DNA of 64,000 nt from Lysinibacillus pakistanensis (GCA_001312325.1 BBDJ01000016.1:44855-108854), one strand, 5' to 3'; counted from the stretch's first letter, positions 1-10,072 are shown. Numbers and translations are program-made. Notes: generated by a model from the letters alone, not told the origin.

Positions 1-163
1 CAATCGAATCTTACTACCTTTGAGCCGTGCTTGGAAACTTGCACCGTTATTGCAACGTTACTGCAAATCAATGAGCCACTAGCAAAGTTAGTGGGAATTT
101 GGGTGGAACCACGGGTAATGAACACATACTCGTCCCTTTTATGGGGCGGATATGTGTTTTTTT
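1..163 (+). promoter_or_regulatory. T-box leader (3' part) of thrS
   Basis: Tail of a tRNA-sensing T-box leader. The conserved T-box (antiterminator) motif GGGTGGAACCACGGGT is at 101-116. It is followed by a terminator hairpin with arms ACACATA (122-128) and TATGTGT and a T-run ending near 163. The leader runs off the left edge, so stem I and the specifier codon cannot be read. Uncharged tRNA-Thr is expected to prevent termination and switch on thrS; that is family knowledge. Confidence 0.9.
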
Positions 164-218
164 ATTTTTTTAATCAGTGTCTTTTAGAACCTGATTATTC
201 AAAAAAGGAGCAGAGAAT

Positions 219-2140
219 ATGTCAAATCAAGTTATTAACATTCAATTTCCAGATGGTCAACAGCAAGTATTTACAAAGGGTATAACACTAACCGAAATTG
301 CACAAACAATAAGCCCAGCTTTACGTAAAAAAAGCAATAGCAGGGAGTGCTAACGGAACCATCATTGATTTGACGCGCCCAATTGTGGAAGATACACAAA
401 TTGCCCTCTATGATGCAAGCTCAAACGAAGGGATTAACGTAATTCGTCATTCAACAGCCCATTTATTAGCTCAAGCAGTGAAGCGTCTGTACCCTGATGC
501 CCGCTTTGGCATCGGACCTGTTATTGACAATGGGTTTTATTATGATATCGATCTAGCCCATCCGCTTGTGCCAGCTGATTTACTACAAATCGAAAAAAAT
601 GATGAAGAAAATTGTACAAGAAAATAGTTCAGTAATGCGAAGAGAGGTTACACGTAAAGAGGCACAGCAGCTCTTTGCCCATGATGCGTTAAAGCTAGAG
701 CTATTAGCGGATATACCAGAGCATGAAAAAGTGACAGTTTATGAGCAGGGAGAATTTTATGATTTATGTCGTGGACCACATGTACCTTCTACAGGTAAAT
801 TACAGCACTTTAAACTAATGCATGTTTCTGGCGCATATTGCGTGGTGATAGTAGAAATCAGATGCTTCAGCGTATTTATGGTGTAGCGTTTGCCTCAAAA
901 GTAGAATTAGCACAATACTTTGTTTTTTTAGAAGAAGCAGAGAAGCGAAACCATCGTAAGTTAGGAAAAGAACTAGAATTATTTATGTTTTCAGAGGAAG
1001 CACCAGGTATGCCTTTTTATTTAGCAAATGGTCAAATCATTCGAAATGAACTGGAATCTTATTTACGACAGTTGCAAGCGAAATATGATTATCATGAGGT
1101 ACGGACACCATTGATGATGAATCAACGCCTTTGGGAGCAGTCGGGACACTGGGATCACTATAAAGACAATATGTATTTTACACATGTCGATGACCAAAGC
1201 TTCGCACTAAAGCCCATGAATTGTCCCGGTCACATGCTGATTTTTAAAAATGACTTACATTCATATAGAGACTTACCAATTCGTATGGCTGAATTTGGTC
1301 AAGTACACCGGCATGAATTTAGTGGTGCGTTAAATGGACTTTTACGAGTGCGTACTTTTTGCCAGGATGATGCTCATATTTTTGCCACACCTCAACAAAT
1401 CGAGAAAGAAATTGCACTGGCTCTAAAAATTATTGATGAGGTATATCAGGTTTTTGGCTTCCAGTACGATATTGAATTATCTACACGTCCTGCTGATTTT
1501 ATGGGTGATTTGGAGCTATGGGATCAAGCGGAAAAAGCACTAGAAAACGTTCTTAATCATTTAGGCTTGCCATTTACAATCAATGAAGGCGATGGTGCAT
1601 TCTATGGACCGAAGATTGATATTCATATTAAAGATGCTATTCATCGCAGTCATCAATGTGCAACAGTCCAGCTTGATTTCCAACTACCTGAGAAATTTGA
1701 TTTAACGTATATCAATGAGCAAAATGAAAAAGTAAGACCAGTTGTTATTCATCGGGCTTTATTTGGCTCTATTGATCGCTTTTTGGGGATATTAATTGAA
1801 CATTTTGGAGGGGTGTTCCCTACATGGCTTGCACCCAAGCAGGTACAGATAATTGGTGTAGCAGATCAACACCAAGAATACGTCCAGCAAGTAGTGAAGG
1901 CCTTACAACAGGAAAAAAATTCGTGTTGGTATCGATAATCGTTCAGAAAAGCTTGGTAAGAAAATTCGTGAGGCTCAAATGAAAAAAAATACCATATATT
2001 TTAGTACTTGGTGACCGCGAAAAGGATCAACAGTATGTTACTATTCGGAAATACGGTGAACAATCCTTACATGAAATGCCATTGTTACAATTTATGGACA
2101 ATATTAAAAAAAAGAGATAGAGCAAAAAGCAATTTTGTAA
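219..2140 (+). CDS. thrS: Threonine--tRNA ligase ThrS (frameshifted)
   Basis: Charges tRNA-Thr with threonine in the cytosol. The start is ATG 219 after AAAAGGAG; the stop is TAA 2138-2140, giving about 640 codons, the normal ThrS length. The N-terminal TGS-like part ([12 protein letters not shown]) is followed by the editing region ([12 protein letters not shown]), the class II catalytic core ([24 protein letters not shown]) and a C-terminal anticodon-binding part. Frame breaks occur near 330, 596, 848, 1918, 1988 and 2110; most are at A runs and one at 848 looks like a missing G. All parts are collinear and well conserved, so sequencing error is likelier than a pseudogene. The T-box just upstream fits the assignment. 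Confidence 0.93.
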
Positions 2141-2159
2141 AGTCTATACCTTAAAGGTG

Positions 2160-2222
2160 TAGCTCGACTTCTAGGCACTATATTATGAATCAAATCGATT
2201 ACTGTGCTTAGAGTCGAGCTAA
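2160..2222. terminator. Inverted repeat after thrS
   Basis: Long inverted repeat with arms TAGCTCGACT and AGTCGAGCTA around a loop of about 40 bases. It starts 20 bases after the thrS stop. There is no clear T-run behind it, so it may act as an mRNA 3' stabiliser rather than a classical intrinsic terminator. Confidence 0.5.
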
Positions 2223-2369
2223 CTTATGACCGAGGGTAATTTTAAACGAGAAAATTTGAATTTTTTGTTAAAACATTTACAGAATTTACTTGAAAAGTCC
2301 ATTATTTCATCATATTTGCTACTATTTCTTAATTTTTACGCATACAATAAAATATGACGAGTAATTAAA

Positions 2370-2847
2370 TTATGGAACAATACGATTGTGTGGATTGTAA
2401 AGGCTGTTTCCTAATAAGATGGTTTGTGTCTCAGCGTCAATGATAAAATATTTATGATAGGTTTCCTGTTCAGTTTGTCTAAAGGATGCTAAAAAATATA
2501 CTTGTCGATTGGGATGAATAAAAGTATGTTGAGTGAGGTCTATTTTTTTTACCTATTAAATTTGTTTTTAAATGAAATGTTTCTATAGCCTTCGGTATGT
2601 CTTTAAAGGCTATCTTTTGACGAATGTTCAAGCTAGCATCAGAATATTCCTCATAAAGTGCTGAATTAATTTGTTGATAAAAATCGTCCTCATTTTGCAA
2701 TGACTGATACTGATTATTTGGATATTTATAGGAAGTAGCTACAATAGGCGTACAAAGTGTAGTTGCCGTGTTTTCTACTGAATGCTGAGGCTGCTGTAGT
2801 AAAAAGCTTGAAACAAACATCAAGGACATAAACAATACCTGCATCAT
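2370..2847 (-). CDS. Hypothetical secreted protein
   Basis: No family recognised. ATG 2847 starts a short hydrophobic N-terminus (MQVLFMSLMFVSSFLL) that looks like a signal peptide. A polar domain of about 135 residues follows. One extra base in the T-run near 2545 breaks the frame; removing it extends the protein through IDLTQHTFIHPNRQVYFLAS to a TAA at 2370-2372. The C-terminal part (YHKYFIIDAETQTILLG) reads as a structured beta-rich domain. It stands alone, with a good upstream Shine-Dalgarno (AAAAGGAGGCC). Confidence 0.6.
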
Positions 2848-2980
2848 TTGGCCTCCTTTTATAAATTAGATTTCCCAATTACTTGTTATGTATACGTATC
2901 ATGACAATAACATCAGGATTTGGTTAAACTTTATAAAAGAACCTAATACAGGTTTAGAACTACATGTTTAATATTGCTGA

Positions 2981-3151
2981 TTAGGAAACTTGCGCCTGTT
3001 TTGAATATCTATTTAGTAATATATCCAATTCTTGACTACAATCTACAACAATAGGATGGGTGAAACCTAAATCCTTAGCCTTTCTATACATTCTTCTTCT
3101 CTTCATTTCGATTTTCACCCTCAAGAATTGTTTAAGCGATAATTGTACCAA
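2981..3151 (-). CDS. Spo0E-like aspartyl-phosphate phosphatase
   Basis: A 56-codon reading frame opens with TTG 3151, eight bases after a strong GGAGG. It is lysine/arginine rich at the start (KIEMKRRRMYRKAKDLG) and ends with HPIVVDCSQELDILLNRY, which matches the Spo0E family pattern (helix, then S-x-E-L-D). Spo0E-type proteins dephosphorylate Spo0A~P and hold back sporulation. The usual N-terminal helix is short here, and the rare start makes the gene easy to miss. The family assignment rests on this motif only. Confidence 0.72.
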   Translation of the reverse strand: MVQLSLKQFLRVKIEMKRRRMYRKAKDLGFTHPIVVDCSQELDILLNRYSKQAQVS

Positions 3152-3165
3152 GATACTTTCCTCCT

Positions 3166-3796
3166 AAATTTTTTTCTCCATTTTCCTGTCATAAAATCCA
3201 TATGACCTCGATTCAACTTTCTCATTGTATACCACATAAAATGAAAAATATGTCATATTGTGTTTAGTAAGCTAAATTCGTAATTTAGTCATAGAAGAGC
3301 TTCTTAATTCGGAGAGAGGGTTGGAAAACTAAATTTACCTGTTGAATCTTTTCACCTATTTTATTTTACTTTAATTGTAATATGTATAAAATTTAATACC
3401 TTGAATCCAAAGAAATCAAGGCTGGATACGTATAGCTTTTAAAAAAAAATTTAGATTTCATTTAACTAAATTTGTATCTTTTTTTACTATTGTGATTACC
3501 AATCTCTATAGTAATACTTTCCATTCATTTTTCTCGAATTTCGTATCTTGTCGCAATTTATCAAATAAACCTTTTTGCTGTTTTTTGCTGAGGAAATTAT
3601 CAATTATTCGGATAATTGTTGGGGATTTTCGAAAATTAGAGTAATATGAAGGAAGATATTTGAAGAGAATTCGTGTGATAAACTATTTTATTACTAGAAA
3701 AGGCTAAAGGTGAACGGATTATAGTAACTATAGTCTTCAAGGAAGAAAATCAATAATGATGTAGATAATAAAGGAAAGAACGCATCAAAATATGTA
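3166..3796. other. Intergenic stretch, about 630 bp
   Basis: A/T-rich DNA between the Spo0E-like gene and the GNAT gene terminator. I see no reading frame with a plausible start and ribosome site, and no RNA gene. The only local structure is a small dyad near 3596-3620 (AATTATCAATTATTCGGATAATT). Confidence 0.4.
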
Positions 3797-3828
3797 AACG
3801 CCACACTGTTTGATGTGGGCGTTTATTA
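3797..3828 (-). terminator. Terminator of GNAT gene
   Basis: Hairpin with arms AAACGCC and GGGCGTTT just beyond the stop of the minus-strand acetyltransferase gene at 3835. The T-rich tail on that strand is imperfect. Confidence 0.6.
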
Positions 3829-3834
3829 CTTATC

Positions 3835-4385
3835 TTAATGAGTCCATTCTCCTCGTAATAGACCATATAATACTAAATCATAAAACTTACCGAATCGGAA
3901 AATCTCATTTCTTAAAATACCTTCTTTTGAAAAGCCGCATTTTTCATAGGATCGAATAGCTGCTGTATTAAAGCTGAAAACCTGTAGTTTAATTTTATTG
4001 ATAGCAATATAGTTAAAAATAAAATCGATAAGGGTTTTCATAGCATCGGTTCCCAATCCTTTACCCTGCCATTGCTCGCCAATCGAAATTCCTACAAAGC
4101 ATGTACTGTTTTGCCAATTAATTGAAAATACAGCGCATGTACCAATAAGCTCATTTGTAGATTTTTCAAATATGCCGAAGAAAAAAATCTTCCTTCTTTG
4201 CACTAATACTTTGGAAGAATGAAGAATGATCCTCGAAGGTTTTTGGAAAGGGGATTTCGTCATTAGCAAATAATAACGACTTTTTTTTCACCTTCAATTT
4301 TGACAAATGCTTCTAAGTCAGACGAAGTCATGTGCTGTAAAGTAATTGATTGACCTGTAAGAAAGTTTTTCATGTAATGATCCAT
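3835..4385 (-). CDS. GNAT family N-acetyltransferase (RimJ/RimL type)
   Basis: Transfers an acetyl group from acetyl-CoA to an amine; the substrate is unknown. The start is ATG 4385 (MDHYMKNFLTGQSITLQHM). Two compensating frame breaks at T-runs near 4283 and 4185 interrupt it; rejoined it reads EGEKKSLLFANDEIPFPKTF. The C-terminal half holds the GNAT acetyl-CoA signature GEQWQGKGLGTDAMK and the family ending RSYEKCGFSKEG. Length is about 183 residues, usual for this family. Confidence 0.8.
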
Positions 4386-4414
4386 TTGTGTTCTCCCTTG
4401 CTCAAGGGCTGCAG

Positions 4415-4480
4415 TTAGAATGACATCCCTTGATTGATTAGTTGAATAACCAAAACGTCTACTGCACTTCCCGCACTCAT
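4415..4480 (-). CDS. Possible 21-aa upstream ORF
   Basis: ATG 4480 follows GAAGGAG at good spacing and opens MSAGSAVDVLVIQLINQGMSF, then TAA. It lies 29 bases before the acetyltransferase start on the same strand. It could be a leader peptide or a chance frame; only the ribosome site and position support it. Confidence 0.25.
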   Translation of the reverse strand: MSAGSAVDVLVIQLINQGMSF

Positions 4481-4696
4481 TGGCACAACTCCTTCTAATA
4501 GAATACTTTTATAGTAGCATTTTTAGAGATTGGGAGAAATAAATATTTAAATAAGAAGGATTTTAATCTTGAATTTCATTAATAGCCCATCTATCAATAG
4601 TTCAAATTTCTGATGGTGTTTACAAATAGAGTATTTTACAATGGTTTAAAAGAAAATTCCAAATTATTACGAACATAATGAAAAGAGGGGAATTTA

Positions 4697-5287
4697 ATGC
4701 GTTTCCATACACCTTATTTTAATGGCTTGATGACCTTTTTACCTGAAGAAGAGCAAAATCAACTACAACAAGCAAAAGGAGCAACAGATTCTCAAATTCA
4801 AGCCCTATTAGATCTATTTCCTAGTTGTCCAGAATCATTGATTAAACTACTACAGGATATTAATGGAACCTATTTTTGTAAGCATGGAGAAGCAACGATT
4901 TGTGTCCTAGTATTAGGCTCAGATCTAGGTGAATATCCATATTATTTAAAGTCTATTGAGCAAATGATAAAAGATAACCAAGTAGTGAATAGTGCAAGTA
5001 TTTATGAACGTTATCAGGACTTTTTAGAGTATGTTGAAGTGGATGATAGAATTCAGATGCATATACCATTAAATAAACATTTATGCTTTGCGGATTGTAT
5101 GAATAATGGTGGCACTTCTAGCTTATATATAGATTTTTATCCAAATGATGGCGGACAGGTTGGACAGGTCGTTCGATATGTTCATGATCCAGATAGCTAT
5201 GAGGTTATTGCACCGTCCTTTGACGACTATTTACAACAGCTAATAGATGGAGGGTTTGAATTTACAGCAATCTATGAGGAGGAATAG
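4697..5287 (+). CDS. SMI1/KNR4 (SUKH) family protein
   Basis: A 196-residue cytosolic protein. The SUKH signs are the hydrophobic N-terminal helices, LFPSCPESLIKLLQDINGT, and the conserved C-terminal stretch NGGTSSLYIDFYP...GQVVRYVHDPDSYEVIAPSF with a final helix DDYLQQLI. SUKH proteins often act as immunity proteins against nuclease toxins or as small regulatory proteins. No toxin gene is adjacent, so a specific role is not supported. It shares a direction with the two following GNAT genes. Confidence 0.75.
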   Translation: MRFHTPYFNGLMTFLPEEEQNQLQQAKGATDSQIQALLDLFPSCPESLIKLLQDINGTYFCKHGEATICVLVLGSDLGEYPYYLKSIEQMIKDNQVVNSASIYERYQDFLEYVEVDDRIQMHIPLNKHLCFADCMNNGGTSSLYIDFYPNDGGQVGQVVRYVHDPDSYEVIAPSFDDYLQQLIDGGFEFTAIYEEE

Positions 5288-5302
5288 GAGGGGGGGATCT
5301 TG

Positions 5303-5776
5303 ATGAGATTAAAATTTTATGAGACGTGTGATGATCACTTAATTGAGAGATATACGATTACACCAGAGCAGCTACGGTTTACGAAGTCCCCAAAAGAAAG
5401 TATTGAACTGGCAAAACAGGACAAAAATCGTCATGCCATATTGGTGCTTGCTGAAGAAAAACTAGTTACTTTCTTTGTACTCCATGAAAAAGATGGGGTA
5501 AAGCCATATTCAACAAATAAAGATGCCTTGTTAATTCGCTCCTTTTCTACTGATTATCATGAGCAAGGGAAAGGCTATGCAAAAGCAGCATTACAGCTCT
5601 TACCAGACTTTGTTCAGGAGCATTTTCCTCATATTAATGAGTTGGTGCTAGGCGTTAATGTCCCAAACATATCTGCACAGGCACTTTATACTAAATGTGG
5701 CTTTGTTGATGAGGGACGGCAAGTACTAAGCTTTAATGATGAGCTTATCGTAATGAGTTATGATATCGAGAGGTGA
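5303..5776 (+). CDS. GNAT family N-acetyltransferase
   Basis: 157-residue acetyl-CoA-dependent acetyltransferase. It starts at ATG 5303 (or TTG 5300) after a GGAGGGGGG run. Motif A is visible as HEQGKGYAKAALQLLPDF, followed by ELVLGVNVPNISAQALYTKCGFVDEG, a clear GNAT C-terminal half. The stop TGA 5774-5776 overlaps or abuts the next GNAT gene, so the two are probably co-translated. Confidence 0.85.
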   Translation: MRLKFYETCDDHLIERYTITPEQLRFTKSPKESIELAKQDKNRHAILVLAEEKLVTFFVLHEKDGVKPYSTNKDALLIRSFSTDYHEQGKGYAKAALQLLPDFVQEHFPHINELVLGVNVPNISAQALYTKCGFVDEGRQVLSFNDELIVMSYDIER

Positions 5777-5781
5777 AACGA

Positions 5782-6206
5782 ATGTCATTAGTAATGAACG
5801 CAAGGATAGAGCAATTGGATGAAATATGTGCGATAGATCAAGAAATCATAGGTGATTTTTCAAGAAGTGAACAGATTAGGATAGCTATTCAGGAAAAACG
5901 CTGTATCATCAAGCAAAATGAACATGGGATTGCAGGTTTTCTAATATTTACAAATGATTTTTTTTGAACATAGCTTTATCAGCTTAGTAATAGTAAAGCC
6001 ATCTGAACGGAGAAGGGGGGTTGCAGCCTCTTTGATAGAAGCTTATGTAGAAATAGCTATCACGCCCAAGATTTTTTTCTTCCACTAATCAATCAAATAC
6101 GGCTATGCATCAAGTATTTGAGAAGACGGGCTTTATAAAAAGTGGAATTATTGAGAATTTGGACGAGGGGGATCCGGAAATTATTTATGTAAAATTAAGT
6201 ACATAA
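5782..6206 (+). CDS. GNAT family N-acetyltransferase, frameshifted
   Basis: Starts at ATG 5782, six bases after AGAGGTGA that ends the previous gene; GTG 5773 in the same frame is an alternative. The frame breaks at the T-run near 5960 and again near 6073. Rejoined parts give FEHSFISLVIVKPSERRRGVA (acetyl-CoA motif) and AMHQVFEKTGFIKSG. About 140 residues. It is the second member of a two-gene GNAT operon that ends at a hairpin at 6215. Confidence 0.72.
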
Positions 6207-6997
6207 AGTTTGAAAGGTCTCGAAGAAGAATTACTGCGAGACCTCCAAATTTTTATGATTATTTTTTTTGCTCGAATAACTAAAAAGGAAGGGCGACGAA
6301 GTTCTTTTTCTAGAGAGGGAAGTTTCTCTACTGCTTCTAAATCAGGAAGCGGCTCTAACAGTTTTTCAATAGTGAAGCCATGTGCAATTAATGAATTGAT
6401 GATCGTAGAGATACATCGATGATATTTAACTACACCATCCACAAACCAAGTTTGCTCACGTAAGCCCTCATCCTGATAATTGTCAATCGCATAATGATTT
6501 CTATTGCCGTTAGCATCATAAATCCAATTATCCACCATTGTTTTCCTAGCTGTTGCGATGGGATGTTCTATGGAAAAAATAAAGATACCATTTGAACGAA
6601 GTATGCTTGCAATTTTACTAATTACTGCATCAAAATTTTCAATGTAATGCAAGGAAAGGGAGCTTGTAATACAATCAAAGCTTTCTGGAGCTACATGATA
6701 ATCCTCAATTGCGTATAATCTGTAGTCGATCTTTGGGTGAGCATATTCACGTCGTGCGATAGCCAGCATATTTCTAGAGACATCAATGGCAGTAACATGT
6801 TTTGCTTGGCTTTCAATACAGTAATACGCGAATTCGCCCATTCCACAGCCAATATCAAGCATCTGTAAATTCTGTAGATTCGGCAGTAAGGATTTTATCG
6901 CGGGTTGCTCGAGCAAATTATTATAATTATAAGGTGTTTGACGTAACGCTTGATAGTGATGGAAAAATTCAGGATTGTCATAAATATTTTGCTTCAT
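6185..6997 (-). CDS. Class I SAM-dependent methyltransferase
   Basis: Moves a methyl group from S-adenosylmethionine to an unidentified substrate. ATG 6997 lies behind GGAGGC. Motif I is MLDIGCGMGEFAYY; motif II is VTAIDVSRNMLAIAR; then FDCITSSLSLHYIEN and an HPIATAR segment, the order seen in Methyltransf_11-type enzymes. The protein probably really ends at VIRAKK near 6259: the extra C-terminal residues come from an eight-base T-run and read through the terminator hairpin. Confidence 0.82.
   Translation of the reverse strand: MKQNIYDNPEFFHHYQALRQTPYNYNNLLEQPAIKSLLPNLQNLQMLDIGCGMGEFAYYCIESQAKHVTAIDVSRNMLAIARREYAHPKIDYRLYAIEDYHVAPESFDCITSSLSLHYIENFDAVISKIASILRSNGIFIFSIEHPIATARKTMVDNWIYDANGNRNHYAIDNYQDEGLREQTWFVDGVVKYHRCISTIINSLIAHGFTIEKLLEPLPDLEAVEKLPSLEKELRRPSFLVIRAKKIIIKIWRSRSNSSSRPFKLYVLNFT
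6215..6250. terminator. Bidirectional terminator
   Basis: Hairpin with arms AGGTCTCG and CGAGACCT, followed by CCAAATTTTT on the plus strand and an A/T-rich tail on the minus strand. It separates the converging GNAT operon and methyltransferase gene. Confidence 0.75.
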
Positions 6998-7016
6998 GTA
7001 AAGCCTCCACTTGTTT

Positions 7017-7032
7017 TACATAACGTTATGTA
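7017..7032. promoter_or_regulatory. Perfect 16-bp palindrome upstream of methyltransferase
   Basis: TACATAACGTTATGTA lies about 20 bases before the methyltransferase start codon. Its position suits a repressor operator. No candidate regulator gene is next to it. Confidence 0.4.
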
Positions 7033-7140
7033 GTATTTGCGCATATTCATTGTCTCATAGCTATGAAATTAGAAATAGACTTTTTATTCTATTTTTAGTA
7101 AGATGTAGATAGAGGCATGTCAACTTTAATAATTTCAACT

Positions 7141-7178
7141 ACCATCTATTTACATATGAATAGATGGTTTATTTTTTT
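7141..7178 (+). terminator. Hairpin with T-run
   Basis: Arms ACCATCTATT and AATAGATGGT, followed by a T-rich tail (TTATTTTTTTC). It lies between the divergently read methyltransferase and ccsB genes, so it may be a leader attenuator for ccsB or the remains of a lost upstream gene. Confidence 0.6.
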
Positions 7179-7323
7179 CTTATTTTGCGACATAAATTCG
7201 TAACAATTTGCAAAAATTAAAATATTTGATGACATATGTTGGCACTTCTTTTTATGAATGACGTTCTTTTTATTGGGAGCAGTATTACCGTTTCCTAAAA
7301 AAAGACGTTGGGGGATTTTTAAA

Positions 7324-8494
7324 GTGAGTACAGAAACATTATTAAACCTAAGCAGTAATTCATTGTTCATTGCCTTTATTTTATTGCTAATTGCTATTTT
7401 ACCGATTGGACTAGCGGTAAAATCGAAAAGAAAAATGTTTGGCAAAGTCGGATTACTACTAACCTATAGTGCCTTTACTTTACAATTAGTTTATTTTATT
7501 TTAAGGTGGATTGCTGTAGATCATGCACCAGTAAGTAATATGTATGAGTTTATGACGTTTTTTTGGCATCATGCTTACAGGAAGCTATTTGATTATTCAT
7601 TTGCTGTATAAACAAATCGTAGTAGGCTTGTTTACTATTCCAGTTTCCTTAATTATTCTTGGATATGGAAGCGTTTTTACAAAGGAAGTTTCACCGCTTG
7701 TACCATCTTTACAAAGTCATTGGCTAACAATTCATGTGATGACCGTGGCCTTTTCAAGTGCCATCTTATCGATTTCGTTTGCAACAGGAATTATCTATTT
7801 ATTAAGAACATTAGACGTTACAAAGAAATCAATTAGTACCTTTGCTTTAGAATTTGTTATGTATTGTCTTATTGTTGTAATAGGCTTTATTGGTGTGTCT
7901 ACATATTTCAATCTCACATCAGATACTGTGAAGGTTCATTTTGAAAATTCACAAGGAAAAGAAGAAACAGCCGATTATACAATGATGCCACTTATTGTCA
8001 ATGATGCTGCTTTAACCACTGATGGAGAACAAATAGGTGTTTTACAGATTACAAACAAGGTTGATGCGAAGAAATTAAACTCTATTGTATGGGCATTTCT
8101 AGTGGGAACGATACTATATGTGGTACTTATACTAATTGCAAGAAGGCCATTAATCGTTTTATTAAAGCCATTAACAAATCGCGTACAACCAGCTTTAATG
8201 GACGAAATTACATATCGAGCTGTGGTCATAGGCTTTCCATTGTTTGCTCTAGGAGGACTATTATTTGCCATGATTTGGGCACAAATTGCTTGGAGCAGAT
8301 ACTGGGGCTGGGACCCTAAAGAAGTATGGGCGCTCATCACATTTTTATTTTATGCTGCCTTCCTTCATTTTCGACTATCAAAGGGGTGGGAGGGTGAAAA
8401 AACAGCTTGGTTAGCAATTATTGGCTTTGGCATTATCGTCTTTAATCAAGTATTTGTAAATCTAGTGATCGCTGGTCTACATTCGTATGCATAA
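7324..8494 (+). CDS. ccsB: Cytochrome c biogenesis protein CcsB/ResC (frameshifted)
   Basis: Integral membrane protein of the system II (ResBC/CcsAB) heme-delivery machinery for c-type cytochromes. The start is probably GTG 7324, eight bases after GGGGGA. The frame breaks at the seven-base T-run near 7557; rejoined it reads NMYEFMTFFGIMLTGSYL. The tryptophan-rich heme-handling motif is present as WAQIAWSRYWGWDPKEVWALI, with several conserved histidines on either side. There are about eight membrane segments and 390 residues. The usual partner resB/ccs1 is not next to it. Confidence 0.88.
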
Positions 8495-8505
8495 GGAGCT
8501 GAGAA

Positions 8506-8842
8506 ATGAGTTATTTTCTTAAGCTAAATCTAGTGAGTATATATTATGGACTAATGTTCGTTATTTCGATTGAATTACAGGTGAATTATTATCGAATGTT
8601 AAGACTAACTGGGTGGAAAGGGCAGCAGATTGATATTTTTTTTATTTCTGGTTCACGCAATCGGTTGGATAGCAGGGAGCATTATTCTGTATAAACTAAC
8701 AGCTAAATGGCTTGCTCGTCGCCGATTAGTGTATGTAACAACTATTCTTTGGCTACCATATTCAATCATCTTTACCTTTCTATTTGCAAGTATTTTTCCA
8801 ATTACCAATCAAGCGATTCACCAGCACCTGTGCAAGGATTAA
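8506..8842 (+). CDS. Small membrane protein downstream of ccsB
   Basis: About 112 residues after joining two frames at the T-run near 8638. It has three hydrophobic segments (VSIYYGLMFVISIEL, FLFLVHAIGWIAGSIILY and ILWLPYSIIFTFLFASIF). It starts 11 bases after the ccsB stop, so it is very likely in the same operon. No family is recognised. The last residues ITNQAIHQHLCKD are polar. Confidence 0.6.
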
Positions 8843-8941
8843 TCCTTTTTGCATGATCTTTTCATTTCCGTTTTATATTGCTATTTTAAATTTCCTGTGT
8901 CGTTTTTTTAAGTGCTGATAATGCACAGAGGCTATAACATT

Positions 8942-8974
8942 AAAAAAGAGACATCCAAACCAAGGATGTCTCTT
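8942..8974 (-). terminator. Terminator of cold-shock gene
   Basis: Hairpin AGAGACATCC / GGATGTCTCT with a T-run on the minus strand, directly after the csp stop. Confidence 0.85.
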
Positions 8975-9005
8975 GAATATTTGCATTTAAATGCTAAAGC
9001 TTACA

Positions 9006-9206
9006 TTAAATCTTTACAACATTAGTTGCTTGTGGTCCACGGTTTCCTTCTTCTACGCCGAATTCCACTTTTTGACCTTCTTCTAAAGTTTTAAAGCCAT
9101 CCGATTGAATAGCAGAAAAATGTACAAATACATCATTTCCGCCTTCAACTGCGATAAAGCCAAACCCTTTTTCTGCGTTAAACCATTTTACTGTACCTTG
9201 TGTCAT
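9006..9206 (-). CDS. Cold-shock protein (CspA family)
   Basis: A 66-residue single-stranded nucleic-acid-binding protein with an OB fold. The start is ATG 9206 behind GGGAGGG ([18 protein letters not shown]); the longer in-frame upstream extension is not needed. RNP-1 (KGFGFI) and RNP-2 (VFVHF) are intact. It probably acts as an RNA chaperone. A long A/T-rich 5' leader of at least 150 bases runs upstream, as is usual for csp mRNAs. Own terminator at 8942. Confidence 0.95.
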   Translation of the reverse strand: MTQGTVKWFNAEKGFGFIAVEGGNDVFVHFSAIQSDGFKTLEEGQKVEFGVEEGNRGPQATNVVKI

Positions 9207-9442
9207 GTGAACACCCTCCCAAAAAAATTCAACAATCATATTCCTTCCATCGCTTGCAAAGAATCACGTATTAAAAGCTCGTATTATCCTTTTCAATATG
9301 TGATTTTAATGGCATTAAAGAAGTAATGTAATTATTATTTTCATTATATAACAGTTTTATACATTTATCCAGTATATTCCGTTTTTAGTAAGAAAAAAAT
9401 TTACATTTGTAGAAAATAGATAAAATTTTATATTTACTCTCG

Positions 9443-10072
9443 CTAGTCAATCCACGCTTTCTCTTTTGCTACAATTACTGCCTCCGCTCTTGATTCTACA
9501 TTCAGCTTAACAAATAATTTAGATAAATAGTTTTCAACTGTTCTCTGTGTTACGCCAATGGCAGAAGCAATGGCTTTATTCGTACAGCCCTGTGCGACAA
9601 GCTGTAAAATTTCTTGTTCTTTGTCACTCAGTAAAACTTCCTGATGTCTATTTGGCATATTCATGCGCTGCTGAACGAAATCCAAAAAAATCTGCTGATA
9701 GTAGAATTTCACCTCTTAACGCAGCTAGAATAGTTTGTATTACTTGCTCTTTAGTGGCTAACTTTGAGAGTAGACCGTCAATTTTTTTTCTCTACCAGTA
9801 ATTCGTAATAATCGGAAAGCTCGTATCCTGTATACAGTAAGATGATGGCTTCGGGGTGTTTTTTTCTTAATCATCTCAGAAAGCTGAATACCATTAATCG
9901 GTTTCATATTAATATCGATTAAAAATAATTGAAAAGCTTGAGCATCCATTCTTGGTAATACCGCTTCACAATTCTGCTCTGTGTCTATATTAACATCCGT
10001 TAAATCCTGTAATAACGTTTTCGTACCATCTAAAACGACAGGATGGTCATCTACAATAAGAATATTAATCAT
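9443..10072 (-). CDS. comA: NarL/LuxR-type response regulator, ComA-like
   Basis: Phospho-activated transcription factor. The receiver domain starts at ATG 10072 (MINILIVDDHPVVLDGTK): acidic pocket DD at the start, phospho-accepting Asp in LFLIDINMKPING, Lys in VEKKIDGLLSK. A LuxR helix-turn-helix ends the protein (LSDKEQEILQLVAQGCTNKAIA...VTQRTVENYLSKLFVKL). Frame breaks occur at A/T runs near 9861, 9788 and 9688. The start codon overlaps the last codons of the kinase gene, so the pair is translationally coupled. ComA is the best B. subtilis match by architecture and partner; a DegU-type role cannot be excluded. Confidence 0.8.

Noticed and set aside
7146..7445. 99-codon minus-strand frame over the start of ccsB
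   Set aside because: Lies antisense to a recognised membrane gene, has no ribosome site and low-quality composition.
7975..8340. 121-codon minus-strand frame inside ccsB
   Set aside because: Shadow of the conserved WGWDPKEVWALI coding region.
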